A DNA stretch of 16,017 nucleotides from Bacteroidia bacterium. Its GTDB lineage: Bacteria > Bacteroidota > Bacteroidia > Cytophagales > Cyclobacteriaceae. The stretch spans positions 1-16,017 of the forward strand of contig JAENVX010000122.1 of NCBI GenBank assembly GCA_016650355.1, written 5' to 3'. The notes beneath the pieces were generated by a model. The model was not told the DNA's origin and searched no databases. It saw nothing but the letters and a program-made list of their open reading frames with translations. Of the stretch, positions 1 to 6,212 are shown piece by piece. Position numbers and translations under genes: made by a program. Each line of letters begins with the position of its first letter. The first letter of the stretch is position 1.

Positions 1-20
1 ATCTACACCATCTATTTTCT

Positions 21-28
21 TAACTTTG
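21..28 (+). promoter_or_regulatory. Bacteroidota-type -7 promoter element for prfA
   Basis: TAACTTTG is an exact match to the Bacteroidota -7 consensus TAnnTTTG. It lies 27 bases before the prfA ATG, so transcription would start around 32-36, inside the palindrome that follows. The matching -33 element would fall at or before the left window edge and cannot be judged. Confidence 0.6.
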
Positions 29-31
29 CCC

Positions 32-49
32 GCCCAATAGCTATTGGGC
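32..49. repeat. Perfect 18-bp palindrome in the prfA leader
   Basis: GCCCAATAGCTATTGGGC is its own reverse complement. As RNA it would fold into a 7-bp stem with an AGCU loop, ending six bases before the prfA start codon and beginning about where transcription should start. It could be a 5' stabilising hairpin, an operator, or a copy of a dispersed palindrome with the core ATAGCTAT. From memory, similar words are common between genes in this phylum; that is not shown by this window. Confidence 0.75.
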
Positions 50-55
50 AGAAAT

Positions 56-1123
56 ATGATTGAGAAACTAGAAGAAATAAAGCTCAGGTTTGAAGACGTT
101 GGTCAATTGCTGGCTCAGCCGGAGACCATGAAAGACATAAAAAAATTCAGCCAGCTAAGTAAAGAATATAGAGACCTTGAAAAGGTGGTGAAAAAATATG
201 ACGACTTCACCAAAGCCGTAAGAGGAATAGATCACGCCAAGGAAGTGCTGGAGGAAGAGAAAGATCCGGAGATGCGGGAACTGGCCAAGATGGAATTGGA
301 TGAGCTTACCCCTAAACGGGACGCACTGGAAACGGATATCAAAGATTTATTAATGCCTAAAGATCCCAATGATGATAGAAATATTATTCTTGAAATACGT
401 GCAGGAACTGGAGGTGATGAAGCCTCTTTGTTTGCTGGAGATCTTTGGCGGATGTACCAGCGATATTGCGAAGAAAATGGTTTCAAAATGTCGGTGATGG
501 ATGTAACAGAGGGCACGGCAGGTGGCTACAAGGAGGTGATAAGCAGCGTTGAAGGCGATGGTGCCTATGGGGTTTTTAAATATGAATCGGGTGTGCATCG
601 CGTGCAGCGCGTGCCTGCCACTGAAACGCAGGGAAGGGTACACACATCAGCGGCTTCGGTAATTGTATTGCCGGAAGCAGAAGAAGTGGATGTGGAAATT
701 AATCCTGCGGACATCGAAGTTATAACTTCCCGATCGGGTGGGGCTGGTGGGCAGAACGTAAACAAAGTTGAAACGAAAGTCCAGATGACGCATAAGCCCA
801 CAGGCATCGTCATCACGTGCCAGGTAGAACGATCTCAACTTGGTAATCGCGAACGGGCCATGGTAATGTTGAGAGCAAGATTATATGAACGTGAAGTTGA
901 ACGGAAACAAGCAGAGGTTGGTGCTTCTCGCAAAAGCCAGGTTCGCACTGGCGATCGCTCAGAAAAAATAAGAACATACAATTATCCGCAGAGCCGTGTA
1001 ACGGACCATCGTATTGGCTATACACAACACAACTTGCCAGCTGTAATGAATGGTGATATAGGAGGATTTATAGAACAGCTAAAAATTGCTGATACCGCTG
1101 AGAAGATGTTGGAGAGTAGATAA
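56..1123 (+). CDS. prfA: Peptide chain release factor 1
   Basis: Class I release factor that recognises UAA and UAG in the ribosomal A site and triggers hydrolysis of peptidyl-tRNA in the cytoplasm. The 355-residue length is normal for the family. The codon-recognition tripeptide PAT is at residues 187-189, inside the RF1 signature HRVQRVPATETQGRVHTSA, which separates it from RF2 (SPF). The catalytic GGQ is at 231-233 within SGGAGGQNVNKVET, where the glutamine is normally N5-methylated by PrmC. The N-terminal coiled domain covers about 1-100. I chose ATG 56, giving MIEKLEEIKLRFE as in relatives. An in-frame TTG at 44 lies inside the palindrome and is unlikely to be the start. The gene stands alone on the plus strand and faces the lipoprotein gene downstream. 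Confidence 0.98.
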   Translation: MIEKLEEIKLRFEDVGQLLAQPETMKDIKKFSQLSKEYRDLEKVVKKYDDFTKAVRGIDHAKEVLEEEKDPEMRELAKMELDELTPKRDALETDIKDLLMPKDPNDDRNIILEIRAGTGGDEASLFAGDLWRMYQRYCEENGFKMSVMDVTEGTAGGYKEVISSVEGDGAYGVFKYESGVHRVQRVPATETQGRVHTSAASVIVLPEAEEVDVEINPADIEVITSRSGGAGGQNVNKVETKVQMTHKPTGIVITCQVERSQLGNRERAMVMLRARLYEREVERKQAEVGASRKSQVRTGDRSEKIRTYNYPQSRVTDHRIGYTQHNLPAVMNGDIGGFIEQLKIADTAEKMLESR

Positions 1124-1126
1124 TTA

Positions 1127-1189
1127 TCAATTTGTCGATGTGTCAATTAGCCAATGGATGCAGGGTTACATTGAACATTGGCTAATTGA
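1127..1189. repeat. Inverted repeat built of 8-base words between convergent genes
   Basis: Perfect 14-bp arms at 1143-1156 (TCAATTAGCCAATG) and 1176-1189 (CATTGGCTAATTGA) enclose a 19-base loop. The left side shows an 8-base periodicity: TCAATTTG, TCGATGTG, TCAATTAG, CCAATGGA from 1127 to 1158. On the right, ATTG recurs at 1170, 1177 and 1185. The element fills the spacer between the stop codons of prfA and the convergent lipoprotein gene, so a bidirectional terminator is the simplest role, although there is no strong T-tract. Confidence 0.75.
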
Positions 1190-1196
1190 ATATTAA

Positions 1197-1739
1197 TTAA
1201 TTACTTTCTTCTGTCTTTTTCAGTTCTTCATCTAAAATCTTCTGAATGATTTCCTGCTGGCGTTCGTCAATTTTTTGATCTGTCTTTGCCTGCTTTTTCA
1301 TGAAACGGAACATGGCGTTTTTCTTAATTTCGTAGGCAATAAAGACCGTGTATTTATTTTCCTTTTTGCTGAAGTATTTTTCCTCACCGATTTTTTTCAA
1401 ATTGGCAATGTCTGTGTTCATAGTTTCGCGTACCAGGCTCTGAAATTTATCGGCTACATCAGCGGCCCTTTCATTTTCGGTTTGCCCTAAATATTGATCG
1501 GTCACTTGTTTCATGGTGGTGTTCACCTGTCCTGCTAAAATAGATTTTGCTTCAATGTCGGCTTTGCCTCGCGCAATGTTATCGGCTGAACTTACTCCTT
1601 TGCCTGTTGCCCGAAAGAAACGGTTGTTGGATTCATAGGCGGATCCGCGAAAAGGTTCTTTCACTTTTTTACCCAGGATGCCAGAAGAACAAGCGGACCC
1701 AAGTACAATAAGCGTGAGGACAATGAGTTTCGTTTTCAT
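1197..1739 (-). CDS. LPP20-family outer-membrane lipoprotein
   Basis: Predicted lipoprotein of 180 residues. MKTKLIVLTLIVLGSAC is a short signal peptide with lipidation Cys17; the lipobox LGSAC is looser than the classical L-A-G-C but acceptable for this phylum. The mature part has the pattern FFRATGKGVSSADNIARGKA (about 41-60 of this start), typical of LPP20-like domains, followed by a mixed alpha/beta region and a charged C-terminal helix rich in K and E. The exact function of the family is unknown. I placed the start at the ATG giving the signal peptide; a 12-residue upstream extension (to 1775) would mask it. A -7-like TACTTTAG (1786-1779, minus) suggests its own weak promoter. It lies 65 bases downstream of the methyltransferase and may also be read from that operon. 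Confidence 0.75.
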   Translation of the reverse strand: MKTKLIVLTLIVLGSACSSGILGKKVKEPFRGSAYESNNRFFRATGKGVSSADNIARGKADIEAKSILAGQVNTTMKQVTDQYLGQTENERAADVADKFQSLVRETMNTDIANLKKIGEEKYFSKKENKYTVFIAYEIKKNAMFRFMKKQAKTDQKIDERQQEIIQKILDEELKKTEESN

Positions 1740-1804
1740 AACATGAGAATTTGAAGTTTTAGAGGTGCCCCCCATGAGCTAAAGTAGTAAAAATTGTGCC
1801 AGAA

Positions 1805-2521
1805 TTATGAATTGATAATAATCTGCCATCGAAATGCCCACTTCCACTTCAAAGTGTAGTTATGAATACCTGCTTGCTTCAAAATAGTTATCAATTCTTG
1901 TTTTTTGAATGCCCGTAGCACAGAGAGTGGTGCATCATATTGCACCATGGATGATCGGGAGAAGAAACGTGTCAATAGTTTTATAGAATAATATGCGAGG
2001 GGATGTCTGTGAAGATCATTTACCACAATTCCAATTTCAGCTTGAGTTTTCAGTTGTTTGAAAAGTGCTATCAATTGCTCACTATCAAAGTGATGTAAGA
2101 ATAAGGTTGTCAGAACAACATCAAATTTTCTTTCCTGAAACTCTTTCGAGAAAATATTCTGAGCTTCAAATTCGATATTGCCGTGAGCTGTTGAATGCTC
2201 CTTGGCAAAGGCGACAATGCTTGGATTGGCATCAATACCAACATGAGCTACAAGTCTTCCTTCCTTTTTTGCCTGCTTGGCAATTAACTTCAACATTTCA
2301 CCACTGCCGCAACCAAGATCAACAATTGATGTTGTTTTTTTTGGATCAACTTTGTGAAGGAGTTTCTTCAGTCCATTTAAGGTAGCGGCATTGCCGCCCA
2401 ACCAATGATTTATAACATCTAGTTCACGCAACGTTTGATCTACCACTTTGCCATGGCATGTTAGATCGTCCATGATCTCCATTCCATTAGAGCGACTTGT
2501 GAAATCAACCGCTGTGCTCAA
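1805..2521 (-). CDS. Class I SAM-dependent methyltransferase of the type III PKS cluster
   Basis: Probably O- or C-methylates the product of the adjacent polyketide synthase. The 238-residue protein has SAM motif I VDLGCGSGE at 67-75, the ribose-binding acidic residue in GIDANP (95-100), and the motif IV region FDVVLTTLFLHHF at 133-145. The overall pattern is UbiE-like. The C-terminal part is rich in basic and aromatic residues, which would suit a lipid-like acceptor. No ATG is available upstream of Met14, and relatives as I recall them extend before EIMDD, so I chose TTG 2521. That codon overlaps the TGA stop of the synthase (TTGA), indicating translational coupling. The substrate is inferred from the neighbour only. 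SrsA/SrsB of Streptomyces is a known pairing of an alkylresorcinol synthase with a methyltransferase. Confidence 0.88.
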   Translation of the reverse strand: MSTAVDFTSRSNGMEIMDDLTCHGKVVDQTLRELDVINHWLGGNAATLNGLKKLLHKVDPKKTTSIVDLGCGSGEMLKLIAKQAKKEGRLVAHVGIDANPSIVAFAKEHSTAHGNIEFEAQNIFSKEFQERKFDVVLTTLFLHHFDSEQLIALFKQLKTQAEIGIVVNDLHRHPLAYYSIKLLTRFFSRSSMVQYDAPLSVLRAFKKQELITILKQAGIHNYTLKWKWAFRWQIIINS

Positions 2522-3615
2522 TGATTTTCAATTTTAAGGATCATGCTCTCCAGCGTTAGTCCAGGCCCAAAGGCAAAACTCAAAATTCGCTTGCCATCAT
2601 CTCCACTATGTAGACTATTTAACAATTCATTAAGCACAAAAAGAACAGTTGGGGATGACATATTGCCAAACTTTTTCAGAACTGCGTAGGCGAACTGATT
2701 TTTTTCCTTCTCTATCCCAAGTTCTTGTTCAATGGCTTCGACAATTTTTTTACCGCCCGGGTGGATTGCGAAAAAATGAATGTCAGAAAGTTTTTGTGAA
2801 ATGTTTGATAATAAAGACGTTGTAAGTTGACCGATACCCTTTCGGATTGCCTCAGGAACATAGGAAGATAGCTGCATTTCAAACCCCACGTCTCCGATTG
2901 ACCATGCCATATCTTGTTCACCATCAGAGGCGATGTCGCAATAGAAGCTTTCTGGAACCAAATTAAGACCCTGGCGCGGTTTTGATTCAATTAGCAAGGC
3001 CGCTGCACCATCTGCAAATAAAGCATTGGCGAGCATGTTGTTTTCGGTATTTTCCTTTTGGAAATGAAGAGTGCACAATTCAGTGCAGACAACTAACACC
3101 TTTGCATTTGATTGTGACTGACAAAAGGTATCGGCTAATTTTATGGCATTGAAGGAGGCATAGCAGCCCATAAAATTGATACACGTTCTGTGAATATTGG
3201 AATTCAGCTTTAATGATTTTACCAAATCGATATCAAGTCCTGGCGCATACATTCCGGTGCAACTAACAACAATCAAGTGTGTAATGGAATTCATAGTCAC
3301 AGCCTTTGGCAGACAAGTTGAGACAGCTTGCAAACTCAGGTCGAGCGCATGCTGTCGAAAAACATCCAGCCTTCTTTTAGTTGAGGGAAATGGTTCTAAG
3401 TTTTTTGTGTTGGAATAAAATTTAAACCCATCCTGTTTTCCATAATCATCAAGTACAGAATGACGCGACTCAATGCCGGTAGCACGAAATAATGCCCGAA
3501 GTTTTCTCTCATCATCTCCGCTCAACTGCATTGCGCGAACCATAAATTCAGCAATGGTTGGTTGACTGAATTTATTTGGGGGAACTGCAGTGCCTATCGA
3601 GGTGATGTAACTCAT
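2518..3615 (-). CDS. Type III polyketide synthase (chalcone/alkylresorcinol synthase family)
   Basis: Homodimeric ketosynthase that extends an acyl-CoA starter with malonyl-CoA and cyclises the chain to a resorcinol or pyrone. The full 365 residues carry the complete catalytic triad: Cys151 in NFMGCYASFNAIKLAD, His285 in FAIHPGGKK, and Asn318 in KKFGNMSSPTVLF. The family loop FAFGPGLTLES spans 347-357. Both gatekeeper phenylalanines appear retained (Phe200 in LFADGAAALL, Phe245 in GDVGFEMQL). The thiolase fold and these motifs distinguish it from FabH, which lacks GNMSS and the GFGPG-type loop. It is the first gene of a minus-strand operon with the methyltransferase and is divergent from the UbiA-like gene 49 bases away. 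Starter and product cannot be read from sequence; a long-chain starter, as with ArsB/ArsC and SrsA, is the likeliest inference. Confidence 0.95.
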   Translation of the reverse strand: MSYITSIGTAVPPNKFSQPTIAEFMVRAMQLSGDDERKLRALFRATGIESRHSVLDDYGKQDGFKFYSNTKNLEPFPSTKRRLDVFRQHALDLSLQAVSTCLPKAVTMNSITHLIVVSCTGMYAPGLDIDLVKSLKLNSNIHRTCINFMGCYASFNAIKLADTFCQSQSNAKVLVVCTELCTLHFQKENTENNMLANALFADGAAALLIESKPRQGLNLVPESFYCDIASDGEQDMAWSIGDVGFEMQLSSYVPEAIRKGIGQLTTSLLSNISQKLSDIHFFAIHPGGKKIVEAIEQELGIEKEKNQFAYAVLKKFGNMSSPTVLFVLNELLNSLHSGDDGKRILSFAFGPGLTLESMILKIENH

Positions 3616-3664
3616 CTGTCAAGTATAACCCAAAAAAACCTATCTTGTTAAAATAGTTCGCGTT
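3616..3664. promoter_or_regulatory. Divergent control region between PKS and UbiA-like genes
   Basis: Only 49 bases separate the two start codons, so both promoters must overlap here or lie inside the opposite gene. On the minus strand TATACTTG (3627-3620) matches seven of eight positions of TAnnTTTG but is only five bases from the synthase ATG. On the plus strand TATCTTGT (3641-3648) is a poorer match. No -33 TTTG at proper spacing was found for either, so exact promoter positions remain uncertain. Confidence 0.35.
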
Positions 3665-4567
3665 ATGTTTTCAAAGTCCACCTGGCTCCACCTTCGTATT
3701 CCATTTTCCTTTTTCCTGATGCCCGTTTACCTTTTTGCATTAGGTATCTCCCCCAATTTTAGCGAGTCACGTTTGATCTGGTCTTTTATCATTGTTCACT
3801 TTTTTTTGTACCCTGCAAGTAATGGATACAACAGTTATTTCGATAAAGATGAAAACAGTATTGGCGGACTTAAGAATCCACCACCAGTAAATAAGTGGCT
3901 ATATTATACTTCCATACTCTTTGATTTTATTGCTATTGCACTTGGCTTTTTAAAAATTAGTATGCTATTCGCTGCGATGCTTCTGTTGTATGGCTTAGTC
4001 TCAAAAGCGTATAGTCACCCCTCAATCCGATTAAAGAAATTTCCGTTTGTAGGCTTGTTTGTGGTTGCTCTATTTCAAGGCTTTTTCACTTTTTTATTGT
4101 GTTATGTTGGGATCAACAATTTTGGATTAGAGAATCTATTCAATAGTCGAGTATTAGTTCCAGCGGCACTTTCAAGTCTTATTCTTTTGGGCACCTATCC
4201 GATGACTCAAATTTATCAACATGAAGAAGATGCCAAGAGGGGAGATCGAACCATAAGCATTTGGTTGGGAATCAGGGGTACTTTCGTTTTTGTCTTGGTA
4301 GTTTTTACTATCGCTGCTGCAGGGTATGTGTTTTATTTCTATACATTCTATTCACTTCAGTATGGCCTTTACTTCCTGGTTTTCCTGTCTCCAGTAGTTA
4401 TTTATTTTCTTGTTTGGTTTTTTCTAGTGCTTAGGGAACCTTCCAAAGCAAATCACCGCAATACCATGCGTTTGAATTTCATTTCGGCACTTTGCCTCAA
4501 TGCATTTTTCATTTATTTCTTCCTAGACTCCAGTCAAGTCTTGCAGGCAATCAAAGCAGGATACTAA
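3665..4567 (+). CDS. UbiA-family prenyltransferase-like membrane protein
   Basis: Polytopic inner-membrane protein of 300 residues with roughly eight to nine hydrophobic helices, the size and layout of UbiA-type aromatic/lipid prenyltransferases. The first Mg-diphosphate motif is visible as NSYFDKDEN (56-64): Asn56 and Asp60 fit NxxxDxxxD, but the last Asp is Asn64. The second motif region is QIYQHEEDAKRGDRTISIWLG (182-202 without interruption in register): Asp189 and the following G-R-T are kept, but the first Asp of DxxxD is Gln185. The enzyme is therefore a divergent member and the prenyl donor and acceptor are unknown. Its head-to-head position with the type III synthase suggests it acts on that product. 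Alternatives are a quinone or membrane-lipid enzyme unrelated to the neighbours. Confidence 0.8.
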   Translation: MFSKSTWLHLRIPFSFFLMPVYLFALGISPNFSESRLIWSFIIVHFFLYPASNGYNSYFDKDENSIGGLKNPPPVNKWLYYTSILFDFIAIALGFLKISMLFAAMLLLYGLVSKAYSHPSIRLKKFPFVGLFVVALFQGFFTFLLCYVGINNFGLENLFNSRVLVPAALSSLILLGTYPMTQIYQHEEDAKRGDRTISIWLGIRGTFVFVLVVFTIAAAGYVFYFYTFYSLQYGLYFLVFLSPVVIYFLVWFFLVLREPSKANHRNTMRLNFISALCLNAFFIYFFLDSSQVLQAIKAGY

Positions 4568-4639
4568 AAGGCTCGAATCAGAGTTGAAACGACACATTTT
4601 CATGAATTGGATAAGATTGGAATTAATTCAAATACATTT

Positions 4640-4668
4640 TTTGTTTAAGGTAGTACCCCGTATTTTTG
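4640..4668 (+). promoter_or_regulatory. Promoter of the TraR-like/scpB/rluB operon
   Basis: A -33 TTTG at 4640-4643 and an exact -7 TATTTTTG (consensus TAnnTTTG) at 4661-4668 are separated by 17 bases. Transcription would begin near 4673, giving a leader of about 30 bases before the ATG at 4704. A 10-bp palindrome GAATTAATTC (4620-4629) lies just upstream and could be an operator. This is the best-formed promoter in the window. Confidence 0.7.
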
Positions 4669-4703
4669 CCCATCTTTTTTAAATACCTTAAAACGAGAAT
4701 TTT

Positions 4704-5522
4704 ATGGCCAAATCAAATAAGAAATCTTCAGCCAAGGCATCCAGAAAACCGGTAGTCAAGGCAAAGCCTAAAGCAAAAAAAGTAGCCCCAAAGGCCCAAA
4801 CCAAAGTAAAAAAGGCAGCTCCTAAAAAGAAAGCAGCCAAGAAAGTAGTAGCAAAGAAGATTGCTAAGAAAGTAGTTGCAAAAAAGGTTACTAAGAAGGC
4901 CCCAAAGGCACTAGTAAAGAAAGTTGCACCTAAGAAAGCAGCTGTAAAAAAGGTGGTCGTTTTAAAGGCTCCTAAGCTTCCCAAAGCTCCAAAGGAACCC
5001 AAGGCGCCAAAAGCACCAAAGCCGCTCACGAGAAAGCAGGAGGCAATGGCTATTCCAAAAATAGCACCTCAATTAAATATATTTCCCGTGATCACACAAC
5101 GTCCGATTGCACACAAGCCGTCTAAACCTTCCAGCACCCCAGACGATAAAACTCGTTATAGTGAGGTTGAGTTGAGAGAGTTTGAAGTACTGATCTTAGG
5201 AAAGCTAGAAAAGGCACGTGATGAGTTTAAAATATTGAAGGAAACGCTGAATCGCAATAACGATGCAGGTACCGATAGCACCTCAGGCGGAAACACAAAA
5301 GTGTTGGAGGATGGTGCTGAAACTGCTGAAAAGGAAAATTTGAGTCAGCTAGCAGCCCGTCAGTTGAAATATATGACCAATCTTGAAAATGCTTTGGTGA
5401 GAATAAAAAATGGCACCTATGGAATTTGTTCCGTTACCGGAAAGCTTATTTCAAAGGAGAGATTGATAGCTGTACCTCATACCACGCAATCAATTGAAGC
5501 CAAAATGATGAGGCAAGACTAA
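4704..5522 (+). CDS. Histone H1-like lysine-rich protein with degenerate TraR/DksA C-terminal domain
   Basis: The protein has 272 residues. About 1-110 is low-complexity Lys/Ala/Pro/Val sequence with repeated AKK, KKVVAK and APK units, like the DNA-binding tail of eukaryotic H1 or bacterial HctB/AlgP. A linker follows, then a TraR/DksA-like region (about 150-272) with a coiled-coil (YSEVELREFEVLILGKLEKA onward) and the signature NGTYGICSVTGKLISKERL. In DksA four cysteines bind zinc; here only Cys242 remains and the others are Thr245, Gln263 and Glu266, so the zinc site is lost. From memory, this loss is common in Bacteroidota relatives. It may bind nucleic acid through the tail and RNA polymerase or another partner through the C-terminal region; both are inference. 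It is first in a plus-strand run with scpB 47 bases downstream. Confidence 0.85.
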   Translation: MAKSNKKSSAKASRKPVVKAKPKAKKVAPKAQTKVKKAAPKKKAAKKVVAKKIAKKVVAKKVTKKAPKALVKKVAPKKAAVKKVVVLKAPKLPKAPKEPKAPKAPKPLTRKQEAMAIPKIAPQLNIFPVITQRPIAHKPSKPSSTPDDKTRYSEVELREFEVLILGKLEKARDEFKILKETLNRNNDAGTDSTSGGNTKVLEDGAETAEKENLSQLAARQLKYMTNLENALVRIKNGTYGICSVTGKLISKERLIAVPHTTQSIEAKMMRQD

Positions 5523-5531
5523 AATCAGTTT

Positions 5532-5568
5532 CCGGTTGCCATTCATTGGTAACTGGCAACCCGTTACC
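5532..5568 (+). repeat. Two overlapping hairpins in the scpB leader, made of 7-base words
   Basis: Hairpin A pairs GGTTGCCA (5534-5541) with TGGCAACC (5554-5561). Hairpin B pairs GGTAAC (5548-5553) with GTTACC (5563-5568). The left arm of B is in the loop of A and the right arm of A is the loop of B, so the two are probably mutually exclusive. Read in sevens the stretch is TTTCCGG, TTGCCAT, TCATTGG, TAACTGG, CAACCCG, TTACC (5530-5568). It ends one base before the scpB ATG at 5570, so it would occupy the ribosome-landing site. Confidence 0.65.
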
Positions 5569-5569
5569 T

Positions 5570-6136
5570 ATGGACTTTTTACAAAACCACATTGAAGCAT
5601 TAATTTTTTGTTCACCTGTACCGACCAAGGTAGTTGACCTAAAGACTTGTTTGTCGGAAATGTTTAATGCAGATGTTCCCGAAGACGATATTACAGCAGC
5701 TATCCAACGCATTGAAGAGAAATTTCAAGCGGAGGAGTATTCGTTTCAACTCTATAAAGGTGGAGGCGGTTTTCAGTTTTTGACAAAGCCAGCATACCAG
5801 GCTAGTATCGGCATCATGTTGAAGCAGCAATCTAAGAAGAGACTGTCCACCTCTGCAATGGAAACACTTTCCATCATTGCCTACAAACAACCTATTTCCA
5901 AAACGGAGGTAGAAAATATACGTGGTGTTAACTGTGACTATGCTATTCAGAAGCTTTTAGATAAAGGCTTAATTGAGATACGAGGTAAAGCAGAAACAAT
6001 TGGAAGGCCAATGTTGTACGGGACAAGCGCCAAGTTTATGGAATACTTTGGCATCAACGATATTAATGAATTACCCACACCAAAGGACTTCACTCAGGAA
6101 GTTAATACCATCGGGGAGACATCAGACAATCAATAA
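5570..6136 (+). CDS. scpB: Segregation and condensation protein B
   Basis: Kleisin-associated subunit of the SMC-ScpAB complex that compacts and helps segregate the chromosome. The 188 residues form two winged-helix domains. The N-terminal one begins MDFLQNHIEALIFCSPVP, and the second holds the family signature SAMETLSIIAYKQPISKTEV followed by RGVN and a GRPMLYGTS wing. I chose ATG 5570 because it gives the family N-terminus; the in-frame TTG at 5546 lies inside the leader hairpins. scpA is not in this window. It follows the TraR-like gene by 47 bases and precedes the RluB-type gene by 76, in one direction, so a shared transcript is likely. scpB next to an rluB-type pseudouridine synthase is also a common arrangement in other bacteria. 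Confidence 0.95.
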   Translation: MDFLQNHIEALIFCSPVPTKVVDLKTCLSEMFNADVPEDDITAAIQRIEEKFQAEEYSFQLYKGGGGFQFLTKPAYQASIGIMLKQQSKKRLSTSAMETLSIIAYKQPISKTEVENIRGVNCDYAIQKLLDKGLIEIRGKAETIGRPMLYGTSAKFMEYFGINDINELPTPKDFTQEVNTIGETSDNQ

Positions 6137-6139
6137 AAA

Positions 6140-6207
6140 ATTGGTAGTCGGTATTCGGTAACCTGTTTTTTGAACTGCTTGCCGATCACTGATCACCGAT
6201 TACCAAT
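6140..6207 (+). repeat. Inverted array of 7-base words between scpB and rluB
   Basis: The left side reads TTGGTAG, TCGGTAT, TCGGTAA (6141-6161). The right side reads CCGATCA, CTGATCA, CCGATTA, CCAATAA (6182-6209), which is the same word inverted. The outer arms ATTGGTAGTCGGT (6140-6152) and ACCGATTACCAAT (6195-6207) pair over 13 positions with one G-T, and more distant pairing continues inward. The loop region holds a T-run at 6165-6171. The element ends six bases before the next start codon. It may attenuate, process or terminate the message; nothing in the sequence decides which. Confidence 0.7.
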
Positions 6208-6212
6208 AAGAA

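Noticed and set aside
44..55. TTG start for prfA four codons upstream
   Set aside because: It sits inside the palindrome, adds residues not expected in RF1, and the ATG at 56 gives the family N-terminus.
1740..1775. Upstream start for the LPP20-type lipoprotein
   Set aside because: It would place 12 polar residues before the signal peptide and block lipoprotein export.
4688..5029. Antisense open frame opposite the Lys-rich tail (Phe/Ala-rich product)
   Set aside because: Lys and Ala codons read backwards give Phe/Leu/Gly/Ala and few stops; a composition artefact of the H1-like region.
5534..5568. H-type pseudoknot formed by both scpB leader stems at once
   Set aside because: The topology is right, but the connecting loop across the 8-bp stem would be a single base, too short; alternative hairpins are more likely.
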